Shown: positions 9,205-18,200 of the stretch, one piece after another
How the letters are laid out: every line of letters starts with the position of its first letter
How positions within the stretch are numbered: the first letter of the stretch is position 1
From: Bacteroidota bacterium
GTDB taxonomy: Bacteria; Bacteroidota; Bacteroidia; Chitinophagales; UBA10324
Reading direction: 5' to 3'
DNA length: 32,350 bases
Assembly (NCBI GenBank): GCA_014190575.1
Contig: BJGQ01000039.1
Coordinates: forward strand, 1 to 32,350
Program-made: the position numbers and the translations under genes
The notes under the pieces: model-generated
The model's database searches: none
Seen by the model: the letters and a program-made list of their open reading frames with translations, nothing else
What the model was told of the DNA's origin: nothing

Positions 9205-9220
9205 TTTATTTCAAAATGTT

Positions 9221-9562
9221 CGATGCCTTCTGCATCGTGATTTGTATTTAATATTATTTTCTATAAACCTGAAATCCCTTCGGGATTATTTTTCTTTCAT
9301 AAAAAAAATTTAAGGGGACGATGGGGACATTGAGGACAAGTATTTTCTTCCTCAAAAAATGTGGCTAAAGCCAGATACATATTGAATTTTATTTTCCGTC
9401 AGCTAAAGCAGACGGCAATGGATTAGTTGCAGCCCCACTCCTAACCTCTTCCCTAAAGGGAGAGGAACAGTCGCGTGAAAGTTCTTGCAAGAAAAATGTA
9501 TTCATCTATTGCAGTTCACTTTAGTGAACTGATGAAAATGAAATTAGTTGCTGGCTTTAGCC
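9221..9562. repeat. Cluster of small palindromes (REP-like), no gene
   Basis: The gene-free stretch 9205-9785 holds a run of compact palindromes: CGATGC-CTTCT-GCATCG (9221-9237), AATCCC-TTC-GGGATT (9273-9287), TGGCT-AA-AGCCA (9362-9373), CCGTC-A-GCT-AA-AGC-A-GACGG (9396-9415), an imperfect CCTCTTCCCT...AGGGAGAGG (9445-9465), TTCTTGCAAGAA (9482-9493), CAGTTCACT-TT-AGTGAACTG (9512-9531) and GGCT-TT-AGCC (9553-9562). Several share the core GCTAAAGC or its reverse. They lack T tracts, so they are repeats rather than terminators. No convincing ORF crosses the region. Confidence 0.75.
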
Positions 9563-9715
9563 GCATAAAATTGTGAGAGAAAAATGAGTGCGTAAGCCGC
9601 AAGAGGGATTGTACTGTAAATCCTTTTTGTTGTAATCAATAAAAAGATTGAAAGGGAAAGCCCGGCATCTTTTTTTGTAATCAAAAAAAGGTGACTTGCC
9701 CAAACACCTCCCTAA

Positions 9716-9733
9716 CCCTCCTTGATAGGAGGG
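9716..9733. repeat. REP-like palindrome CCCTCCT-TGAT-AGGAGGG
   Basis: A perfect 7-bp stem with a 4-base loop, preceded by CACCTCCCTAA, matching the family of 7280-7298. It lies 52 bases upstream of the prfB start. Just before it, 9667-9694 is an imperfect A/T-rich palindrome (CATCTTTTTTTG ... CAAAAAAAGGTG). Confidence 0.6.
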
Positions 9734-9785
9734 AATTTTGCTGACAAAATTTTCTTTCAACTATTTTGTTTTCTTTGCGCGCATT

Positions 9786-10875
9786 ATGACACAGGAACAA
9801 CTGAAAGATATTTCGCGCCGCACCGGGGAACTGGGGCGGTTTCTTTGACCTCGCTAAAAAGCAGGATGATGTTCGCGAAGCTGAACTAAAAACTGCCGAC
9901 CCCGATTTCTGGAACAATCCGCAAAAGGCGCAAGCCACGCTGAAGCAAATTAAAATTAACAAGGGATGGATTGCAGATTACACTGCTGTTGAAAGCAAGG
10001 TGAATGACCTTGATGTGTTGTATGCCTATTACACCGAGGGCGAAGTGACTGCCGAAGAGGTGGAGCAGAATTATCAGCTTGCATTGAAAGCGGTGGACGA
10101 CCTGGAGTTCAAAGGCACCTTCACCGACCCTGAAGATGCGCTTGGCGCCGTAGTGGAAATAAACAGTGGCGCAGGCGGAACCGAGAGTCAGGATTGGGTG
10201 GAGATGATTCGGCGCATGTACATTATGTATGGCGAAAAGAAGGGCTACAAAATTTCCGATATTGATACGCAGTATGGCGAAGTAGCCGGAATAAAATCAA
10301 CCACGCTGGAGTTTGAAGGCGAGTTTGCTTACGGGTTTTTAAAATCGGAATCGGGTGTGCATCGGTTGGTGCGCATTAGTCCGTTCGATAGCAATGCACG
10401 GCGGCACACTTCCTTTGCTTCGGTGTTTGTGTTTCCGTTGGTTGATGATACGATTAACATTGAAGTGAATCCTGCCGACATTACCTGGGATACTTATCGC
10501 GCGGGTGGCAAGGGCGGACAAAATGTAAACAAAGTTGAAACAGCAGTGCGCTTGCATCACGCTCCTTCGGGTATTGTGTTGGAGTGTCAGGTGGCGCGCA
10601 GTCAGTTAGAAAACAAGGAGCGTGCGATACAGATGCTGAAGAGTAAATTATATGAAGAAGAAATTCGTCGTCGTAACGAGAAGCGCGATAAAGTGGAAGC
10701 CGGTAAAATGAAAATTGAATGGGGCTCGCAAATTCGCAACTATGTAATGCATCCATATAAATTAGTGAAGGATGCACGCACCGGTCACGAAACAGGAAAT
10801 GTGCAATCGGTAATGGATGGCGACATTGATGAATTCATTAAAGCGTTTTTGATGGGGAAGAAAAAGGGGCAGTGA
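9786..10875 (+). CDS. prfB: Peptide chain release factor 2, made through a programmed +1 frameshift
   Basis: RF2 recognises UGA and UAA and triggers peptide release on the ribosome. Translation starts at ATG 9786 ([20 protein letters not shown]) and meets an in-frame TGA at 9846-9848 within CTTTGAC. A +1 shift at CTT gives GAC at 9847 and the frame open to 10875 ([22 protein letters not shown]...), which aligns with the E. coli RF2 amino terminus. The shifted product is 362 aa against 365 in E. coli. It has the RF2 anticodon-mimic tripeptide SPF (198-200) and the catalytic GGQ (243-245, [21 protein letters not shown] is its context, shown here split as RAGGKGGQ and NVNKVETAV). An automatic call would begin at the GTG at 10000 and lose about 70 residues. 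The feature span includes the slipped base. Confidence 0.96.
9833..9849 (+). promoter_or_regulatory. prfB programmed frameshift site
   Basis: GGGGCGG (9833-9839), three bases, then CTTTGAC (9843-9849). The slippery CTT-T followed by stop TGA-C is the classic autoregulatory RF2 site. The G-rich, Shine-Dalgarno-like stretch sits three bases before CTT, the same spacing as AGGGGG in E. coli, though its pairing with the 16S tail is weaker. Low RF2 lets the ribosome shift and make more RF2. Confidence 0.93.
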
Positions 10876-11059
10876 GCAGTAGGTAGTATGCAGTATGCAA
10901 ATTGCAATTCTTGATTTTCAAAATTGAAAGGAGAATTTTTATTTAATTAAGTGATTCGATTTTTCATTTTGAAAATAATTTCTTCAAAAATATTTCTGAC
11001 TTTAATTTTTTTAGTTGAAAAATTTATCAATGCTAATTCATTGAAAAAATAAAATAAAA

Positions 11060-11087
11060 AAAGGCGGGACCTCTACTTCCCGCCTTT
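11060..11087 (-). terminator. Rho-independent terminator for the porP/sprF transcript
   Basis: AAAGGCGGGA (11060-11069) pairs perfectly with TCCCGCCTTT (11078-11087). Read on the minus strand it is followed by TTTTTATTTTATTTTT, so it should end transcription coming from the PorP/SprF gene. The 340-base gap 10876-11215 holds no gene. It also carries a GGCAGG-AAATTG-CCTGCC hairpin (11093-11110) and a larger inverted repeat (11136-11206). Confidence 0.85.
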
Positions 11088-11135
11088 AGTCGGGCAGGAA
11101 ATTGCCTGCCGCACGAACCACAGTAAATATTTTTC

Positions 11136-11206
11136 TTTAGCAATTAGCTTTTAGCTATTAGCATTTCGGTGTTGTAATTCCAAAGAGCTAAAAGCTAATT
11201 GCTAAA
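11136..11206. repeat. 21-bp perfect inverted repeat of TTAGC words
   Basis: The arm at 11136-11156 (TTTAGCAATTAGCTTTTAGC plus T) is perfectly complementary to 11186-11206, with a 29-base loop that itself contains TATTAGCATT. The sequence is built from repeats of TTAGC/GCTAA. It lies between the stop of prfB and the stop of the PorP/SprF gene, where both transcripts would fold it. No T tract follows in either direction. Confidence 0.7.
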
Positions 11207-11215
11207 AGCTTGCAA

Positions 11216-12214
11216 CTAAAATCTTGGACAATAAACTTTTTTACTTCCCATACCCATTAATTTAGTTGTGTATAAGAATGAAATTTCTGTTCCACCCAAA
11301 CCATGACTGGCCTTGGTGAGTGAACTTGTATTAATATCATAACTTAAAGCGAACGATAAATTATCTATATCAAATCGGGTAACGGCAATTACGGCATCGT
11401 TCCATCGATACCATGCACCTAAATAAACATTGTATTTTGAAGTATGCGTTTTATCCATTCGCATGCGCATAAATGTTCCAAGGTTTAATTCTCTGTAACC
11501 TCCTTGTAGTGCAAGCATTGCTTTTGGATACAATTGTAAACCCTGACTTATTTTAAACTCAGCACTTGTGTTAAATAAATATTTTCTATAGAGAATTGCA
11601 TTCCAAGTTCCACCATAAGAAAGAGAAGGTTGATTTACATGAAACACTGCAACTCCCATAGTGAAATTTGAATATTGTCCCGGGAGATAATTGTATTCGC
11701 CGCCCAATGAAAAATCTGAATAGCCAGTTGTTGAAATAAAATTTTCACCGGAAGGTTTTCCTTCATACTCATTATCCCAATGTAATGCATTCATATCAAA
11801 ATGACTGTTAGAATAACTTGCTGCACCACCAAGGCTGAAAAACTGATCGCCCCATCTACCTATTTTTTTATGATACGCCATTGACACACCTAATTGTGTT
11901 GTTGTGTATCCGGCATCGCCGGCTTTATCAGTTGTGGCTAAAAACCCGAAGCCAAAAATATTTTCTTTGCTTTTGCTTGTTGGTTTACTGAAATCAACAG
12001 AGCCTGAAAATGTTGAGAATGGTGTTGTTACACTTGCCCATTGATTTTTATAAATTCCGGCAAAGCGCATGTTTCCATTGAACAAACCTGTTTGTGCAGG
12101 ATTTAAATGCAGTGGCGTTGTATAAAACTGCGAGAAGTGAACATCCTGTGATTTCACCGATGAAGTGAATGCTATTAAAGCAAAGCACAGGTACAATTGA
12201 AAATGTAATTTCAT
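11216..12214 (-). CDS. PorP/SprF-family type IX secretion system outer-membrane protein
   Basis: A 332-aa predicted outer-membrane beta-barrel. A signal peptide (ending around SSVKSQ) is followed by DVHFSQFYTTPLHLNPAQTG, the hallmark opening of the PorP/SprF family, then alternating beta strands (IYKNQWASV, GFGFLATTDKAGDAGY, SLGGEYNYLPGQYSNF). Members of this family bind type B-tailed cargo of the T9SS and hold it at the cell surface; SprF does so for the gliding adhesin SprB. Here the gene starts 65 bases after the stop of the giant type B protein on the same strand with no promoter box between, so the two should be one transcript and a dedicated secretion pair. Family assignment is firm. 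It is not called sprF because many paralogues exist. Confidence 0.93.
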   Translation of the reverse strand: MKLHFQLYLCFALIAFTSSVKSQDVHFSQFYTTPLHLNPAQTGLFNGNMRFAGIYKNQWASVTTPFSTFSGSVDFSKPTSKSKENIFGFGFLATTDKAGDAGYTTTQLGVSMAYHKKIGRWGDQFFSLGGAASYSNSHFDMNALHWDNEYEGKPSGENFISTTGYSDFSLGGEYNYLPGQYSNFTMGVAVFHVNQPSLSYGGTWNAILYRKYLFNTSAEFKISQGLQLYPKAMLALQGGYRELNLGTFMRMRMDKTHTSKYNVYLGAWYRWNDAVIAVTRFDIDNLSFALSYDINTSSLTKASHGLGGTEISFLYTTKLMGMGSKKVYCPRF

Positions 12215-12279
12215 AATTTTTATTTTTTTATTAACGAACTGAATTCTATAATCTTTATTCTTAAATCTAAAACTGAATT

Positions 12280-15200
12280 TTATCTAACCATTGTCACATT
12301 ACCCTGCAAGTCCACTTTTTGACCATTCGCACATGCTCCTTCCATGTACCAGACATATACTCCGGGCATTGCAATTTTATTTCGCACATTGCCATCCCAT
12401 CCTTTATGCAAGTCAGTAGATTCGAATACCAATGCACCCCATCGATCGTATATCCTGAAATAGTTGAGTGTTTTAACACCCTTACTTCTTACATAAAACA
12501 CATCATTATTACCATCACCATTTGGTGAAAATGCATTCGGTACAAATACCACATCGGCAGTGCAACCAACTTTGATAACAACATTATCAGCAGCTGAACA
12601 ACCAAAATCATTAGTTATCCAAAGTGTGTATGTAGTTGTTATATCAGGATGCACAATTGTTTTTAAACAATCCGGACAATCAGCACCATCAGATGGAAGC
12701 CACATGTAAGTTGTGCCATTTCCTGAGCCACTCAGGGTTACATCATCACCAGCTAATACCACCTGATCTTCACCGGCATAAACCATAGGCAGCGGATGAA
12801 CCTGAACAAACACATAAGCAGTATCTGAAAAACACATTCCATCAGAAACTATCACCATATAATTTGTGCTTTGTCCAACATAACAAGTTGGGTTTGGAAT
12901 GTTTGCATTGTCTAATCCTGCTGCTGGAATCCATTGATAAAATGCCCCACCTCCCGCAGAAAGCTGTGTTTGCAAGCCCTCACACACATCAACTTTATTA
13001 ACCGCAGTGGCTGTTAACGGATATATTACAGTTACTAAAACAGTGTCAGTATTAGAGCAACCAATATTATCCTGGCTGGTTACAATATAATTTGTTAAGG
13101 AATCAGTTGTTGTAATAGGATTTGTAATTAAATTATTATCTAAATCCTGAGCGGGTGACCATTGATAACTGATACCTCCTGTTGCATTTAATTGAAGTGA
13201 AGAACCAACGCATAAAAACAAATCGGGTCCGGCATTAATTGTAGGCAATGGATGAACCAGAACATTTACTGTATCATTTGCAAAACATCCATTGGTATCT
13301 GTAACAGTTACTATATAATCTACAGTAGCAGAAGGTGAGGCAAGTGGATTTGCAATCAATGAATTATTAAGTGAGTTTGCTGGTGCCCATGAATATCCTA
13401 TACCTCCGGTTGAATGTAAGGTGGTGCTTTGTAATAAACAGATAGCTGTATCAGTTCCGGCAAATGCAGTTGGTGGGGGTAGCACACTCACCACCATTGT
13501 GTCGAAACTGATACAACCCCATGCGCTTATCCCTTCAACAACATAAGTTGTAGTTGTTGTTGGAGATGCAGTTGGGTTAGCAATACCTGCGTTATTTAAA
13601 GCTGTAAATGGTAACCAATTATATGTTGATGCACCTGTTGCATTTAATTGAGTTGATGTGCTGTAACAAATAGTAACATCGTTGCCAGCTGAAACAATTG
13701 GATTATTATGTACTGTGATAACAACATTATCAGAAGCAGTACATCCGTTAGCTCCTGTAACCAATACTGAATAAGTTGTTGGTAGTATTGGAGATGCAAT
13801 TGGATTATTTATTAATGTATCGCTTAGGGTTGCATCTGGCGACCATAAATAGCCTATACCACCTGTTGCACTTAATTGAGCCGTGAAGTTTATACAAATA
13901 TCCTGATCCGTACCTGCATTGGCCAGTGGTAAAGAATTAATGGTTATTGTTACTGCATCGATGGCAGAACACCCATTTGCATCAGAAACAATTACAGAAT
14001 AAGTGGTAGTTGAAACAGGATTCGCTGTTGGGTTTGAAATATTAGCAGCAGTTAGCGTTGCTGATGGACTCCAGGAATAACCTATTCCGCCTGATGCATT
14101 TAATTGAACAGGATTACCAAAACATACTGTTGTATCATTTCCTGCATTTGCGGGTGGTGCGTTAACAACACTGATTATAATATCATCTGAATTAGTGCAA
14201 CCCCATATATCTGTTCCAATAACATTGTAAGTTGTTGTAATTGTTGGTGAGGCAGTAACTATTGCACCTGTAATTGCATTCAACCCATTTGAAGGTGACC
14301 AGTCGTAAATTGCTCCGCCAATTGCATTTATTATTGTTGAAGTTCCAATACAAATAGATTGTTCAACACCTGCATTTATACCAGGATAGTTGTGAACAGT
14401 AACTATAATGTTATCGGAATTGCTGCAACCATTCACATCGGTTACAATGACTGAATAAGTAGTTGTAGTTAATGGTGTAGCTGACGGGTTGTTTATTGTT
14501 GATGATGTTAATGTTGCCCCAGGGCTCCATGAATATGAAATTCCACCACTAGCATTTAATTGCGCTGCACTGTTGATACAAATGTTTTGATCAATACCGG
14601 CATTCGCAAGAGGTAAAGGATGAACTGTAACAACTACATTGTCATCATCAGTACATCCATTCGCATCAGTTACAACTAATGTGTAAGTCGAAGTTATAGA
14701 GGGATGAGCAAATGGATTTGAAATGTTTCCATTATTTAATGAAGCTGCATTATTCCATGAATAATTTACACCTCCCGATCCGTTTAACTGAGTGCTATCA
14801 TTATTGCAAATGGCTACATCAGTTCCTGCATTTGAAACAGGTAGTTGGTTAACATTTACAATTACAGTATCAGAATTAACACAACCATTAATATCAGTTC
14901 CGATTAAAACATATTGGGTTGTTAATGTTGGTGATGAGGTAACTGTTGCTGTTGTTGATGAAGACAAACTTATTGATGGCGCCCAGTTATAAGTTATTGC
15001 ACCTGATGCATTCAAAGTTGTTTGCGTATTTAAACATATTGAAACATCAGAACCTGCGTTAACAAATGGTAATGGGTTTACATTCACAACAACTATATCA
15101 GTTCCTGCACAACCAACAGCATCAGCAACCGTCAAGGTATATGTTGTTGTGGTTGTTGGATTAGCAATTGGATTTGAAATATTAGTTGCACTCAATCCCG

Positions 15201-18200
15201 TTGAAGGAGCCCATGAATAAGTAACACCCCCTGAAGCTGAAATTTGAGCTGAACCATTTACACAAATAATTTTATCAGGACCCGCATTGGCTGTTGGAGG
15301 CACATTAACTGTTATAGTTTGTACCAATGAATCGGTGCAGCCAAATGAGGTAAAGACTTTTAGTTTAACAAAATAACTTCCAGAGAAGTTAAATGTGTGA
15401 GATGCAGTTGAAGTTATTGCATTATTTAACACACCACTTGCAGCGTCACCAAAATTCCATTGATAAGTTGTAATCGGATTGGTTGATGTTGAAGTTGAAG
15501 TAAATGTTATGTTTCCTCCCGGACAAATCGGATTAGGATTTATAGTAAATTGTGCGTCGGGTAATTGATGAATATAAACAGTTTGCGAAATTGTAGATTG
15601 GCATAGTAGCGCGTCTTTTGCAATTAAGGTAACTATATAAGTTCCTGGCGAATTAAAGGTGTGATTTGGATTTTGTTGAGTAGAATTATTTAATGCTCCA
15701 CTCGATAGGTCACCAAAATTCCATGTCCAGCTGGCAAGCGCAACCTGAGAAGAAGATGTATCAGTAAAATGAATTGTTCCACTGTTACATAAATCATTAG
15801 CTGATAAGGTAAAACCTGCAATAACATGTGAAACAATAATACTATCTAACGGCAAAGTGTAAACACAACCAACCCCATCATTTAATATTACCGCAGGATA
15901 AAAAATTCCAGAAGTAGAATAGGTATAACAAACAGTATCATTATTTGATAAGTCAACAGAACCATCGCCAAAATTCCATATATAATTACTGGTGTTATTT
16001 GAACTTGCATAGAAGCAAACATTTAATGGAGAACAGCCTGTAACTGGTGTTACAGTAACATTTGCTGAGGGGCCGGTAATATTTATGTAATTATTAAAAG
16101 TAATTGTTGAAACGCATCCGTTTGATGTTGTTAAAGTAAGCGTAACATCATAATGACCGGCCGTCGTATAAATATGAAATGCATCGAACGATGTAGAAGT
16201 TGCACCATCACCAAAATCCCAAATGAACTGAGTGGAAGAATCATAGCCGGAAGAAAGATTAGAGAAATTTACTTGTAATGGTGGACAAATAGTTAAAGTA
16301 CTATCAGCAATAAAATTTGTAACAGGTGTTGTAATGTGAATATATAAAGGGAGCGTTAAAGTGTCCTTACATCCCCACCAATCCTGCGCCATTAATGTAA
16401 CATCATAATATCCAGTGTCTTGATAAGTGTAACATGGTGTAGGTAGACCGCTTGTTCCAATTCCATCACCAAAATTCCAACTATATTGAATTGAACCCAC
16501 AACATCGGTTGTATTATTAATAAAACAAATCGGAGTTCCAAGGCAAACCGAAGAATCATTTGCAAAAAAAGCAATATCAGGATGACCGACTGTTATATAA
16601 TTTGAATTTGTTGTTTTGACATTTACACAACCATGATTATCAGTTACTGCTAATGTTACTGAATACATTCCACCGTTTTGATAAATATGTGTTGGATTTT
16701 GTAAGGTAGAATAATTGGAAGCACCACTTCCCGGATCACCAAAATCCCAACTCCAACCAGTTAAAATACTTGTGGTGGATGTTGAAAGATCAGTAAAGTT
16801 TACAGTGAGTGGGGCGCAGCCTGATGTTGTGTTTGCTGAGAAATTGACGGTAGTACCATAGACAGTTAAATAATTTGGTTTTAACATAGTGTCCTTACAA
16901 CCATTTACATCAGTTGCAATTAATTGTGCAGTATATACACCAGGAAGCGGAAATGTTAAACACGGGCTTGCTACAGTTCCATTATAAGGTGAACTAACAA
17001 TGCTTGTATTCCATATTTTCCAATTGTAAGTACTTGCATCAACGCTAAGGTTATTAATACAAAAATAAAATGGAGCACAGCCTGTTTGTGGTGTAATGGA
17101 AAAATCTGCCTGAACATTTTTTATTTGAATAGTTTGCGTTGTTGTATGAGAGCATCCTGACGCGTTATTTGTGACAGTTAATGTTGCTGTATAAGTTCCT
17201 GTAGTAGCAAAATGCACAGCTAAAATCGGACTTGTTGATGTTGTTGGCACTCCACCCGGAATACTCCATAAATAGGTGTTTGCTCCTATTGATGTTTCTC
17301 CATGAAGTGTAACATCATATTTATTGACACAACTTTTATCAACAGTTATTTTAGCAAGTGGTGGATTAATATGAACATAATTATGAAGAATTAAAGTATC
17401 ACAACATCCGTTATTGCAGGCTATTAAAACCACATCAAAATATCCTGTATCTGTATATGTATAAGTTGGGTTTTTTAAAGTTGACATTGTTGTAAATGGA
17501 GGCCCTCCATTAAAATCCCACATATAATTTGTTGATGGAAAAATTCCGGTTGATAAATTGGTAAACAGAATGGGAACTCCAATACAGGTGTTAACTGGAT
17601 TTGCTGAAAAATTCACATTGGGTTGAGTACCTGAGCATACATAATTTAATAACTTCAAAGTGTCTTTACAACCCTGAGCATTTGTTATAATTAATCGAAC
17701 ATTAAAACAACCTGAAGTAGTATATGTATGCGTTGGATTTTGTTGTGTTGATTGAACAGAATTCGGATTTCCTGCATCACCAAAATTCCATTCCCATGCA
17801 GTTGGAAATCCAAAACTTCCGGTACTATTAAAGGTTACATCAAAAGGAATGCAGCCATGAATTCCACTTGCAACAAAACTAGCAATCGGACAATCAATAT
17901 GCACTAGGCTATCCATTACTAAGGTATCAGAACATCCTTGGGCGGAAGTTGCAATTAAGGTAACTGAATAAACTCCGCATTGAGTATAATTTACATTGGG
18001 TGGATTTACTGCTGTGGAAGAGGATGGTGTTCCTCCTGGAAACTGCCAGTTATAGGTGATTACTCCGGTTCCACTTGATAAATTTGTAAAGTGAACATTA
18101 TTCATAGGAGGAGCACAAATATTCTGAAGACCACTAACTGAAAAATTTGCTGTGGGTGTTGAACCTACAACAACCGTTGTACACTTTGTTGCAATACAAT

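Noticed and set aside
10000-10875. prfB starting at the GTG at 10000
   Set aside because: The upstream frame-shifted segment encodes the conserved RF2 amino terminus and a canonical CTTTGAC site, so the real start is 9786.
12319-12528. Plus-strand ORFs inside the giant gene (also at 14792-14992)
   Set aside because: Antisense shadows of a long intact coding repeat.
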